DNA from: Oscillospiraceae bacterium
GTDB taxonomy: Bacteria; Bacillota; Clostridia; Oscillospirales; Ruminococcaceae
Reading direction: 5' to 3'
DNA: 64,000 bases
NCBI GenBank assembly: GCA_022800935.1
Contig: JAAWRH010000003.1
Span: forward strand, 1 to 64,000
The notes under the pieces are model-generated. The model did no database searches. It was not told the DNA's origin and saw only the letters and a list, made by a program, of their open reading frames with translations. Shown in pieces: positions 34,468-45,000 of the stretch. The position numbers and the translations under genes are program-made. The first letter of the stretch is position 1; the number at the start of each line of letters is the position of its first letter.

Positions 34468-35088
34468 ATGCCTGTTTTTAACAAAGAAAAGCTGCCCATA
34501 CTGCGGGAACGCATGCTTGCCAAGGCGGAGGCCGAAAGCAGGGCAATGAAGATGCAGACCGAACGCCTGCGGGCCCAGCGGCTGGAAAAGGCCAAGAGCC
34601 AGGCCCTTCAGGATGCGTACCAGTTCATCCAGGTCCAGCAGGGGGATATGAACCTCCAGGCGACGGCGGCCATGTCCCAGCGGGGGATTGAGCTGCGCAA
34701 AAAGCTGATTTCCCAGCGGGACGGCTGCTCGGAGGAGATATTCCAGGCGGTCCGCCGGCGGCTGGAGGAGTTCGCCCTGTCCGGAGAGGCGTATGAGACA
34801 TACCTGAAGGACTCCTTTTCCAAGGCAACGCTCCAGGGGGACTGGCCCACGGTGAAGGAAGCGGTTGTCTACCTCAGCCCCAGGGATATGAAGTATAAGG
34901 AACTGATTCAGACTGCCGCGGCCATGCCCTGCCGTGTGGAGCCGGACGAGAGAATCCGGCTGGGCGGCTTTATCCTGGAGGACCCTGTCCGGGGGCAGCT
35001 GCTGGTGGAGACGCTGGAGGAAAGGCTGAACAGACAGAAGGAATGGTTTTACCGGAATTCCGGGTTTACGGTGGAGGTGCAGTTCTGA
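34468..35088 (+). CDS. ntpE: V-type ATPase subunit E (peripheral stalk)
   Basis: A 206-residue stalk subunit. The N-terminal 110 residues form a long charged helix (ERMLAKAEAESRAMKMQTERLRAQRLEKA) that would pair with the product of the first gene, and the C-terminal globular domain (GGFILEDPVRGQLLVETLEERL) binds the head. The family length is about 200. GAGGTG precedes the ATG. A 140-nt spacer with a strong hairpin separates it from subunit A. Confidence 0.88.
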   Translation: MPVFNKEKLPILRERMLAKAEAESRAMKMQTERLRAQRLEKAKSQALQDAYQFIQVQQGDMNLQATAAMSQRGIELRKKLISQRDGCSEEIFQAVRRRLEEFALSGEAYETYLKDSFSKATLQGDWPTVKEAVVYLSPRDMKYKELIQTAAAMPCRVEPDERIRLGGFILEDPVRGQLLVETLEERLNRQKEWFYRNSGFTVEVQF

Positions 35089-35175
35089 TACTATTTCCGA
35101 ATAAAAACCTAACTTTCGTTACCGGGCGAAAAGCCTGAATGATCGATTGCTGGGTGCGTATTAAAGTTCTTTTTG

Positions 35176-35201
35176 ATACTTTTTCTTTCAAGAAAAAGTA
35201 T
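35176..35201 (+). other. Perfect hairpin between subunits E and A
   Basis: A 12-bp perfect stem (ATACTTTTTCTT with AAGAAAAAGTAT) with a 2-nt centre lies 28 nt upstream of the subunit A start. It has no downstream T-run, so it is not a standard terminator; an RNA processing or stability role within the operon is possible. Confidence 0.7.
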
Positions 35202-35229
35202 GACACCAAGGACGATAGGAGTGATCAAT

Positions 35230-37023
35230 TTGATAAAGGGCAATGTCATCTATTCTATCAATGGGCCGGTGGTGACGGTGCGGAACGCCTCCGGCTTTTC
35301 CATGATGGAGATGGTGTATGTCGGCGCAAAAAAGTTAATCGGGGAGGTCATCTCCATCTCCAATGATGTCACAACAATACAGGTATACGAGGTCACAACC
35401 GGCCTGCGGCCCGGCGAACCGGTGGAGGGCACCGGCGCGCCCCTCTGCGCAACCCTGGGCCCCGGTATTCTCCGCAATATCTTTGACGGCATCGAACGCC
35501 CTCTGAAGGATATCGAAAAGGCGTCCGGGCATTTTATCGCCGAGGGCAGTAGCGCCCCCTCCCTGGACCAGGAAAAGAAGTGGGACGTCGCCCTCCGGGT
35601 GAAACCCGGCGACACGGTTTCAGGGGGGATGATCTACGCCGTCTGCCCGGAGACCCCGGCGGTGGAGCACCGCTGCCTGGTTCCCCCGGCCCTTTCCGGC
35701 ACTGTCTCCTGGACCGCCCCTGACGGCGCGTATACCGTCCGGGATGTCATAGCAAAGGTGAAGGACCAAAAGGGGGAGGAGCACGAGCTGACCCTCTGCC
35801 AGCGCTGGCCCATCCGTTCCCCCCGGCCGGTGAGCCGCCGACTGCCCATCTCCCGCCCCCTGATTACCGGTCAGAGGGTGCTGGACACCCTGTTCCCCAT
35901 CGCCAAGGGGGGAACAGCCGCCGTCCCCGGCGGCTTCGGCACCGGCAAGACCATGACCCAGCACCAGATTGCCAAATGGTGTGACGCGGACATCATCGTC
36001 TATGTGGGCTGCGGCGAGCGGGGCAACGAGATGACCCAGGTTCTGGATGAGTTCTCGGAGCTGATTGACCCCCGGACCCAGCGCCCCCTGACCGACCGGA
36101 CGGTGCTTATCGCCAACACCTCCAACATGCCGGTGGCGGCCCGCGAGGCCTCCATCTACACCGGCGTGACGCTGGCGGAGTATTACCGGGACATGGGCTA
36201 CCATGTGGCGGTGATGGCTGACTCCACCTCCCGCTGGGCGGAGGCCCTGCGGGAAATCTCCGGCCGCCTGGAGGAGATGCCCGCCGAGGAGGGCTTCCCC
36301 GCCTACCTGCCCTCCCGCATCTCCCAGTTCTACGAGCGGGCCGGTTACATGGAGACCAGGTGCGGCGCGGAGGGCTCCGTCTCCATCATCGGGGCGGTTT
36401 CCCCCCAGGGCGCGGATTTCTCCGAGCCCGTTACCCAGAACACCAAGCGGTTTGTCCGGTGCTTCTGGGCGCTGGATAAGTCCCTGGCCTATGCCCGGCA
36501 CTATGCCGCCATCAACTGGAACCTGAGCTACAGCGAATACCTGGACGACCTGGCCGCCTGGTACAACCGGGAGGTTGACCCCAAGTTTATGGATTACCGC
36601 CGCCAGATTACCTCCCTTCTGGGGGAGGAAAACAAGCTGATGGAGATTGTCAAGCTCATTGGCGCGGATGTGCTGCCGGACTACCAGAAGCTGATTCTGG
36701 AGGTGGCCAAGGTGATTCGGGTGGGCTTCCTCCAGCAGAACGCCTTCCATAAGGACGACACCTATGTCCCCATGGCCAAGCAGTTCAAGATGATGGAGGT
36801 CATTCTTTACCTCTACAAAAAGGCCAAAAACCTTGTGGATTTTGGGGTCCCGGTGAACTTTATACGGGAAACAGGGCTGTTCGACAGCCTGGTTAAGATA
36901 AAATACGAAGTGCCCAATGACCATCTGGAGCAGTTTGAGGAGTATTTCCGGGAGATTGACCGGAAGCTGGAATCCCTTTCCAAGCCAGAGGCCAGCCCGG
37001 CAGACGCGGAAAAGGGGGAATGA
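35230..37023 (+). CDS. ntpA: V-type ATPase catalytic subunit A
   Basis: The catalytic subunit of the head, about 597 residues. The P-loop [13 protein letters not shown] lies near residue 235, the catalytic glutamate region [13 protein letters not shown] follows, and [27 protein letters not shown] is universally conserved. The bulge domain typical of V-type A subunits is present. The start is taken as TTG at 35230, eight nt after AGGAG, giving [15 protein letters not shown], which aligns with known A subunits. Upstream in-frame codons would add an unusual extension through the hairpin. Confidence 0.94.
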   Translation: MIKGNVIYSINGPVVTVRNASGFSMMEMVYVGAKKLIGEVISISNDVTTIQVYEVTTGLRPGEPVEGTGAPLCATLGPGILRNIFDGIERPLKDIEKASGHFIAEGSSAPSLDQEKKWDVALRVKPGDTVSGGMIYAVCPETPAVEHRCLVPPALSGTVSWTAPDGAYTVRDVIAKVKDQKGEEHELTLCQRWPIRSPRPVSRRLPISRPLITGQRVLDTLFPIAKGGTAAVPGGFGTGKTMTQHQIAKWCDADIIVYVGCGERGNEMTQVLDEFSELIDPRTQRPLTDRTVLIANTSNMPVAAREASIYTGVTLAEYYRDMGYHVAVMADSTSRWAEALREISGRLEEMPAEEGFPAYLPSRISQFYERAGYMETRCGAEGSVSIIGAVSPQGADFSEPVTQNTKRFVRCFWALDKSLAYARHYAAINWNLSYSEYLDDLAAWYNREVDPKFMDYRRQITSLLGEENKLMEIVKLIGADVLPDYQKLILEVAKVIRVGFLQQNAFHKDDTYVPMAKQFKMMEVILYLYKKAKNLVDFGVPVNFIRETGLFDSLVKIKYEVPNDHLEQFEEYFREIDRKLESLSKPEASPADAEKGE

Positions 37024-37026
37024 CAG

Positions 37027-38439
37027 ATGGCAAGCCTGCAATATAAGGGCCTGAGTGAAATCAACGGCCCCCTGATCGCGCTGGACCATGTTTCGGGCGT
37101 ATCCTATGAGGAAATGGTGGAAATCGCCATGGAGGACGGCAGCCGCCGCTATGGGCGGGTCGTCCAGATAGAGGGGGACAAGGCCATCGTCCAGGTGTTT
37201 GAGGGCACCACCGGCATGTCCCTGACCAACACCCGCACCCGGTTTACCGGGCGGCCCATGGAGATTCCCCTCTCCCTGGAGCTGCTGGGCAGGGTGTTCA
37301 ACGGCGCGGGCCGCCCCATCGACGGCATGGGAGAGGTGTACGCCAACCAGTACGGCGATGTAAATGGCCGCCCTCTGAACCCCGTCTCCCGCACCTATCC
37401 CCGGAACTACATCAACACGGGGATATCCACCATCGACTGCATGACCACCCTGATCCGCGGGCAGAAGCTGCCCATCTTTTCCGGCTCCGGCATGTCCCAC
37501 AACAAGCTGGCTGTCCAGATTGTGCGCCAGTCCCGTATCACCGGGGAGGACAACGCCGGGTTCTGCGTCATCTTTGCCGCCATGGGCGTCACCAACGACG
37601 TGGCCGATTACTTCCGCCGCTCCTTTGAGGAATCCGGCGTTATGTCCAAGGTGGTCATGTTCCTGAACCTTTCCAACGATCCCATTATCGAGCGCATCCT
37701 GACGCCCAAATGCGCCCTGACCGCCGCCGAATACCTGGCCTTTGAGCAGGGGATGCACGTGCTGGTCATCCTGACCGACATCACCTCCTACTGTGAGGCC
37801 CTGCGGGAATTCAGCTCCTCCAAGGGGGAGATTCCCGGCAGAAAGGGGTATCCGGGCTATCTTTACTCCGATTTGGCGTCCCTTTATGAAAGGGCGGGGA
37901 TTGTAAAGGGAAGAAAGGGCTCAGTGACCCAGATTCCCATCCTCACCATGCCAAACGACGACATCACCCATCCTGTCCCCGACCTGACGGGCTACATTAC
38001 CGAGGGACAGATTGTCCTGGACCGCGCCCTGGAGCAGAGCGGCTGCTATCCCCCCATCGGGGTGCTGCCCTCCCTCTCCCGCCTGATGAAGGACGGCATT
38101 GGCGCGGGCTTTACCAGGGAGGACCATTCGGCGGTTTCCAACCAGCTGTTCGCCTCCTATGCCAAGGTGCAGGACGCCCGCGCCCTGGCCTCGGTCATCG
38201 GCGAGGAGGAGCTTTCCAAGGTGGACCAGATGTACATGGAATTTGGCCGGATGTTTGAGAAATACTTTGTCTCCCAGGGGAATTCGGACAACCGGACCAT
38301 TGACCAGACCCTGGACCTGGGGTGGAAGCTGCTTTCGCTGCTGCCCATGGAGGAGCTGGACCGGGTTGACAACGAGATACTGAAAAAGCACTATGTGGCG
38401 GATGCGGCAAAGGAATTCCAGGAGGGAAAGGTTTCTTAA
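37027..38439 (+). CDS. ntpB: V-type ATPase regulatory subunit B
   Basis: The non-catalytic nucleotide-site subunit of the head, 470 residues. It lacks a P-loop ([21 protein letters not shown] occupies that place) and has the conserved [13 protein letters not shown]-like and [24 protein letters not shown] regions. It starts 3 nt after the subunit A stop with GGGGGAA upstream, so the two are tightly coupled, as expected for a 3:3 assembly. Confidence 0.95.
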   Translation: MASLQYKGLSEINGPLIALDHVSGVSYEEMVEIAMEDGSRRYGRVVQIEGDKAIVQVFEGTTGMSLTNTRTRFTGRPMEIPLSLELLGRVFNGAGRPIDGMGEVYANQYGDVNGRPLNPVSRTYPRNYINTGISTIDCMTTLIRGQKLPIFSGSGMSHNKLAVQIVRQSRITGEDNAGFCVIFAAMGVTNDVADYFRRSFEESGVMSKVVMFLNLSNDPIIERILTPKCALTAAEYLAFEQGMHVLVILTDITSYCEALREFSSSKGEIPGRKGYPGYLYSDLASLYERAGIVKGRKGSVTQIPILTMPNDDITHPVPDLTGYITEGQIVLDRALEQSGCYPPIGVLPSLSRLMKDGIGAGFTREDHSAVSNQLFASYAKVQDARALASVIGEEELSKVDQMYMEFGRMFEKYFVSQGNSDNRTIDQTLDLGWKLLSLLPMEELDRVDNEILKKHYVADAAKEFQEGKVS

Positions 38440-38463
38440 TCCGTTAAAAAAGGAGGCGGTCCT

Positions 38464-39075
38464 GTGGCAGACCAGATTTTTCCCACCAAGGGAAACCTGA
38501 TGGCGGCGAAGAAGTCGCTGGAATTCTCTAAAATGGGCTATGACCTGATGGACCGGAAGCGGAACATCCTGATACGGGAGATGATGCTGCTCATCGACAA
38601 GACCAAGGCCCTGCGGGAGGAGATCGACCAGACCTTCCACAAGGCTTATCTGGCGCTCCAGACCGCCAACATCTCCCTTGGCTCCATCGACGAGGTAGCG
38701 GACGCCGTCCCGGTGGAAACGGGCGTGACCCTGACCTATCGCAGCGTCATGGGCGCGGAGATTCCCCAGGTGCGGCTCCGGGAAAATCCGGAAAAGCTGT
38801 ACTACAGCCTGTACAGGACCAACTCCACCCTGGACGAGGCGTTCCTCTGCTTTGAAAAGGTCAAAAAGCTGACAGTGGTGCTGGCGGAGGTGGAAAACAG
38901 CACTTTCCGGCTGGCCAATGCCATCCGCAAAACCCAGAGACGGGCCAACGCGCTGAAGAACATCATCATCCCCAACTTTGAGGTGACGGTAAAGTTTATC
39001 ACTGAGGCCCTGGAGGAAAAGGAACGGGAGGAATTCTCCAGGCTCAAGGTGATTAAGGCCAAGGCAAATCGGTAA
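38464..39075 (+). CDS. ntpD: V-type ATPase subunit D (central rotor shaft)
   Basis: The rotor shaft, 203 residues. The helical N-terminus PTKGNLMAAKKSLEFSKMGYDLMDRKRNILIREMM and the C-terminal RRANALKNIIIPNFEVTVKFITEALEEKEREEFSRLKVIK are diagnostic. The start is GTG at 38464 with a strong AAAGGAGG. It is the last gene of the operon and is followed by a strong terminator. Confidence 0.94.
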   Translation: MADQIFPTKGNLMAAKKSLEFSKMGYDLMDRKRNILIREMMLLIDKTKALREEIDQTFHKAYLALQTANISLGSIDEVADAVPVETGVTLTYRSVMGAEIPQVRLRENPEKLYYSLYRTNSTLDEAFLCFEKVKKLTVVLAEVENSTFRLANAIRKTQRRANALKNIIIPNFEVTVKFITEALEEKEREEFSRLKVIKAKANR

Positions 39076-39093
39076 GAAAATAAAGTATATATC

Positions 39094-39136
39094 AAACAGC
39101 AGAGGCCGCCTTTAAAAGAGGGGGCCTCTGCTGTTT
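39094..39136 (+). terminator. Terminator of the V-ATPase operon
   Basis: A 14-bp perfect stem (AAACAGCAGAGGCC with GGCCTCTGCTGTTT) with a 15-nt loop follows the subunit D stop; the right arm itself ends in TTT. Confidence 0.85.
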
Positions 39137-39158
39137 CTGTATCGGAAAACAGATAAAT

Positions 39159-39192
39159 CAGGGGGACTGTACTTCTACGTACAGTCCCCCTG
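39159..39192 (-). terminator. Terminator downstream of gdhA
   Basis: A 14-bp perfect stem (CAGGGGGACTGTAC and complement) with a 6-nt loop lies 34 nt after the gdhA stop; on the minus strand it is followed by TGATTTATCTGTTTT. Confidence 0.7.
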
Positions 39193-39225
39193 CAAATTTA
39201 CATCACAAAGGAGAAAAGCCTTTTA

Positions 39226-40593
<1,368 letters not shown>

Positions 40594-40613
40594 CTATAAT
40601 TGAAATCGTGTTT

Positions 40614-40642
40614 ATTATATACCCCCAAGCTCAATTCTGCAA
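40614..40642 (-). promoter_or_regulatory. Promoter of gdhA
   Basis: On the minus strand TTGCAG (40637-40642) and TATAAT (40614-40619) are 17 nt apart, about 40 nt before the gdhA start. Confidence 0.7.
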
Positions 40643-40803
40643 GAGAATTTTGAAATAAATTCGTAATTTTGACATTTTACACGAAAAATAAGGGAAAAAC
40701 AACGGATATTTAAATTCATCCTGCAAAATTGTATATATGAAATGTCTGCCCTCGATAGCAGGACAGACATTTACGGAGGCAATCAGCAAACGAAATGCTC
40801 TCC

Positions 40804-40881
40804 AAAAAATAAGGGATGGAGCGATTGCGTCCATCCCTGTGACGGCTAACCGGTTTGAGCTTCTGTGAGAGGCTTGGTTAG
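40804..40881 (-). ncRNA. Candidate structured RNA or 3' UTR ending in a terminator
   Basis: Read on the minus strand, CTAACC (40876-40881) can pair with GGTTAG (40846-40851), and downstream a 9-bp perfect stem (AGGGATGGA/TCCATCCCT, 40812-40838) runs into TTATTTTTT. It could be the terminator region of the Abi gene or a separate small RNA. No family is recognised and no clear promoter precedes it. Confidence 0.4.
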
Positions 40882-40943
40882 ATCTGTCTATTTAGTTTAT
40901 GCATATAAATCACAAAATATTCACTAACACTGTTTGGATAAAA

Positions 40944-41829
40944 TTATAAATGTTTTTCCCAATCAACCGGAAAGTAAATTTTTTGAATGTCTATGTATGA
41001 TTGATATTGCTGAAGGTGCCGCTTAAATTTAACAACAAATTCATTCCAACTTGTATCGGATGGACGAAGATACTTCATTGCAAACAAAAAATGATATAAT
41101 CCGTAAAATTTTGGCTGTGGCCTTTGTTGATCTGTCTTAATAATTGTCGGCTTTGTAGTCAGTGAACGATTATATATTCTGGAATTGTGGGCACAAATAT
41201 TTCTTAAGACAACAACAGAATGGACCCATGAAGTAAACATATCATGACTTGGACAGGTCATATTTCCCTTATCAGTTTTATAAGAATAATAAGCGGACAA
41301 CTTTGAAAACGGTGAATTGGGTTTGGAGGACAAATTTTTTATATATTTGGATAATGTGCTAAAAGACATAACTTCAACAGCGGCCCAAAAAGGAATCTGT
41401 CCATCGTGATTATCATAATTATGTTTGATCGTGCTATTTCTGATGCTAAGCTCGAAGTATTTTTCCAAAATATTCGCTTCTCCTTAAATATAGAAGGATC
41501 CAGATAAATAAGAGGGTCATTAAATTGGAGAATTGCCTCACATAAACGAGCACGCAGGGCCACTTCTATTTTACCACTCATATCAAAAAGGAGTGACCTT
41601 AATTCAGCATCAAACTTATAGATGGCTAAAACCTGTTCAAAGGTACTTCCAGGAATGTATTTTTTTGTAGCAGGAACATATAAGTGAAAAAATAGCCGCG
41701 AAGCCGATAAAAACCAATCTCATTCAATTTACTTTCGGCAGCAGAAACATCAGCAATCATCATTCCGTTTTGAACAAGTTTTTGAAGAAGGTCAGCAGTT
41801 GACAATACGTTTTTAGGATAAGATTTCAT
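40944..41829 (-). pseudogene. Abi_2 (AbiD/AbiF) family protein, disrupted by two frameshifts
   Basis: Three consecutive frames together give a roughly 295-residue Abi_2 protein of normal length: KSYPKNVLSTADLLQKLVQNG and LNEIGFYRLRGYFF, then FEQVLAIYKFDAELRSLLFD and IEVALRARLCEAI, then SFSTLSKYIKNL and VVVLRNICAHNSRIYNR. Each break is in a homopolymer (T6 at 41687-41692, A5 at 41460-41464 as read on the coding strand), and adding one base to each restores one frame. Abi_2 proteins act in phage abortive infection. It may be a true pseudogene, or an assembly error may have broken an intact gene. ATG at 41829 lies 20 nt after a terminator-like RNA hairpin. Confidence 0.82.
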
Positions 41830-41849
41830 CTTTAAGCTTCCCCTATAAT

Positions 41850-41907
41850 AAAAAAGGCCCGCCGGTTTGTGCATAAACCGAAGTTCAGAGGCATGGCGGG
41901 ATCTGTT
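41850..41907 (-). ncRNA. Small RNA upstream of the Abi gene, ending in a terminator
   Basis: An excellent promoter (41914-41943) starts a transcript of about 58 nt. It folds as CCCGCC (41895-41900) with GGCGGG (41858-41863) around an inner GGTTT/AAACC stem, with the internal loop CTGAACTTC, and ends in CCTTTTTT. The Abi start codon is 20 nt further on. This resembles an abiF-type leader RNA or the antitoxin RNA-terminator-toxin order of type III systems. Rfam is recalled to hold an abiF RNA motif; the match was not tested. Confidence 0.65.
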
Positions 41908-41913
41908 ACGCTA

Positions 41914-41943
41914 ATAATAGCATATTTACTTCCTAATTGTCAA
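41914..41943 (-). promoter_or_regulatory. Promoter of the small RNA and Abi gene
   Basis: On the minus strand TTGACA (41938-41943) and TATTAT (41914-41919) are 18 nt apart, with TGC just before the -10, an extended -10 element. Confidence 0.75.
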
Positions 41944-41978
41944 TCCTTTTACGCCTAAAACTTGAAAATAAGTTCACA

Positions 41979-42021
41979 GAAAAGCCAAAGAAGCCCATCC
42001 CCTTTTACGAGAATGGGCTTC
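41979..42021 (-). terminator. Terminator of the alpha-2-macroglobulin-like gene
   Basis: On the minus strand GAAGCCCAT pairs with ATGGGCTTC across a 14-nt loop and is followed by TTTGGCTTTTCTG. Confidence 0.75.
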
Positions 42022-42035
42022 CGCTTACAGAAAGC

Positions 42036-45000
42036 TTACCGTATCACAATCGTCCCCGGCGCGCTTTCCACCCGGATATTGTGCTCCTTGGAGGAGATCA
42101 CCGCCGTTTCCGTCTGGAACTCTCCCGACAGTGTGTTGCTGACATAGTAAACCAGCGTGTAGGTGAGGGGACCATCCGAAGCCCCGCTTTGGATACCCGC
42201 CCATGGATCATACGGCTCCATAGGCTCTTGGGGCGGTTCTTCCAGGGCCGGCTCCTCTATCGGTTCCTCCAGCATCCCGTCTGACGGCGGACCTCCCTCA
42301 TCTTCTTCCACATCGTCGCCAGTGTTGGGGTTTTCCTCTGCCTCATCATCAGTGTTGGGGTTTGCATCCGCCGGAGCCTCAGCCTCCGGAACCGGTTCCT
42401 CCGAAACAACGGCGGCGGGTTCGTCGGACGCAGTGTCGGCCAAGGGCTCTACCGGCTCCTCCTTCATCCTTTGCAGGTAAACATATCCGTTCATCTTCTG
42501 CCCCTCGTTCCGGGCAAAGCCTGAGATTTCGCCGTTGTAGTCGGACCCCCTGTAACCCTCCTGGGTGGGCAGGTAACGCATCCCGGAGGGGATGAAGTCG
42601 GAGAACACATAGCTCCCGTCCGGCGCGTCCGGCGAGAAGGTGACAGTACACTCCACCCGAACCCGCTGTCCGGCAATAAAGCCGTTTTCCGCGTAAACCG
42701 GATAGTACTGCTTGCTGATCTGCACCAGGTCCTCTCCCGCAGTGGAAAGGCCGCTGCTATAGGCTATGGTACGGACATTGGCGGCGATATCCCCGCTGAT
42801 AGCTTTAAAGTCAGCCTTTTCCAGCGCGTCCTTGTAGAAGGACAGGGTGGTCATGCCCCTTTCGTCCAGCGTCACCTCCTGGAGCTTTCCGTCCTCCATA
42901 TAGGAGAATTTGGACTCCGGAAGCCCCTCAAACCCAAAGTTTTTCAGATAGGCCAGCAGCTCCAGGCTCACCGGCGTGTCGGCCAGCCTGTCGTTTACCG
43001 TCTGCTCCACCAGCCATAGAGCCATCCCGTCTCCCTCTGTGGTATCGGTCTTCCCCAGGGAGACCAGAAGCAGGGCGTTGGCGGTGTTTTTCAGGGTTTC
43101 CTCCTGGTTTACCCCCTCGTACCAGACAAGACCGTTCTGCTCCCGGCGCAGGCCGGAAAGGGAGCTTAGAATCTGCTCCGCCCCGGCGCTGTCCCCAAAG
43201 GAGGCCAGGGCCGCGCCCAGCAGCAGCTTTTCGGAGGCTGGACGCTCTTCGGTGGCCAGCCGCTGGATATCCCGGAGGATCGGCTGCTCCAGCGCCGCAA
43301 GGCCCAGATAGGCGTACACCCTCTGCTCCTGAGTGACGGCGGGATCAGAGAGAATGGAAAGAAAGTAATTCTTCTTACCACGGGAATTCGCCAGGTCGGG
43401 GGCGGCAATGAGCATTTTAGCGGATGCCGCAGGGTCAGCCTCCGAGCCGGGCAGGATGCGGATGCCGCCGCTTTCCCAGTCGAAAATGTCTTCCAGCCGC
43501 TTATCCTTGTAGACGGACTCCCGCTCCTCCTCCGGCAGCAGGGCGTTGTAGAGCTTGCGGGCCTCATAGGAGGCGGCCAGCGCCTCGGTGCGGGCGGTAT
43601 CCCGGTACATCAGGTGCTGGAGAACCTGGAGATAGGGCTCCAGCTTGGTGTTGTAAACCGTCACCCGCACCGGATAGCGGACGCTTTCCAGGGCGGAAAT
43701 CTGCTCAAAGGGTACATTCCGGAAGACGGCCTCAGTCTGCACGCTGGGCACCACCGACAGGGGCTGGCGCAGGGCGTCGGAATATTCCCCGGACTTGGCG
43801 GAGAGCTCCAGAATGTAATCTCCCTCCGGGCGCTTTCCAAAGTTGAAGGGAATCTGCCGCCCGGCCTGGCCCTTGGCCTCCAGTGTGTCCAGCACCGTTC
43901 CGTCGGGGGCTTTCAGCAGGGCGGTGATTTCAAGCTCCTCCCCATGGCTGGCCTCGGTCCCCACGCCCATGGCGGATACGGAAATATCATCTCCGGTCAG
44001 GTATTCTCCGGTGACAATGGTCTGGAGATAGAAGGGCTGGGTCACGATGGTGTTGTTGGTATTGCTCCCGCCCTTCAGGTCGCCGGTGACAGCCGCCGCC
44101 GTGATTCTCCAGGAGGTGATGTTATCCGGCATGGTCAGCTTAACGGAAGCCACACCGTTTTCATCGGCCTTGACTGTCTGGAACAGGGCGGTATCCAGGA
44201 AGTCCTCCCGCACATAGCCGCTGTCCCCGCCGCCTGCGCCGCCCATACCACTGTTGGGGTTTCCATCCTCCGCAATTTCCTCCTCATAGGGTTTGTAGGA
44301 GGCGCTCTGGGAGACGGAGGGATAGTAAATATACTTGTACAGCTGCTGGGCAATGTCCAGCTGCTGGGGAGCCAGCTGGAAGATGGACTCATCCACAACC
44401 CCAACACAGACAGAGGCGTTGGGCTCGGATACCTTTACCGTAATGCTGGCCTCCTCGCCAGGGCGGTAGGTCTCCCGGTCGGAGGAGACATCCAGCTGGA
44501 GGGCTTTATCCGTATGGTCAAAGTAGGCGGAAAAGTTCTGGATGGTAAAGACCTTTCGTCCATCAAAGTAGGCCCCGGTAATCTGGACCGAGGGGATATA
44601 CTCCCCGGTAAAGGTCAGGGATGTCTCACTGACCCCCTGGTCCAGGAAGGCGGAGGAGAGCATATCCCGCTGATAGACGTTGTAGAGAATCTTCCCCTTG
44701 TTTTCCGCCCTTTTCCCGTTGAGGTAGAGGGCCAGGGGAATTTTATCGTTTTCCTTGCAGTTCATCTGCTCATAGTCGGAGCGGAAGGAATAAGAGTATC
44801 CGTCGCTGCCCCTGTAGTACCGGTAGCGGGAGGGATAATGGTTCGCCCTGACCTGGCCGTTTACACCACCATCGAACTCAATCTGATACCAGTAGCTGAC
44901 ATCGTCGGTGGGCTGGAAATCGGCAATGGGCACCTGGGCAACGCCGTTCACGGTCTGGGCCGGCAAAACGGCGGCAATGTCCTCCTTGGAATCGGTTTTG

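Noticed and set aside
35620-37758. 712-codon open frame antisense to V-ATPase subunits A and B
   Set aside because: Spans two genuine genes on the other strand and lacks a ribosome site or recognisable motif.
41460-41692. Programmed -1 frameshifting as the explanation for the Abi frames
   Set aside because: The first site is a slippery heptamer in phase, but the second is not, and no stimulatory hairpin is visible; two homopolymer contractions or sequencing errors are simpler.
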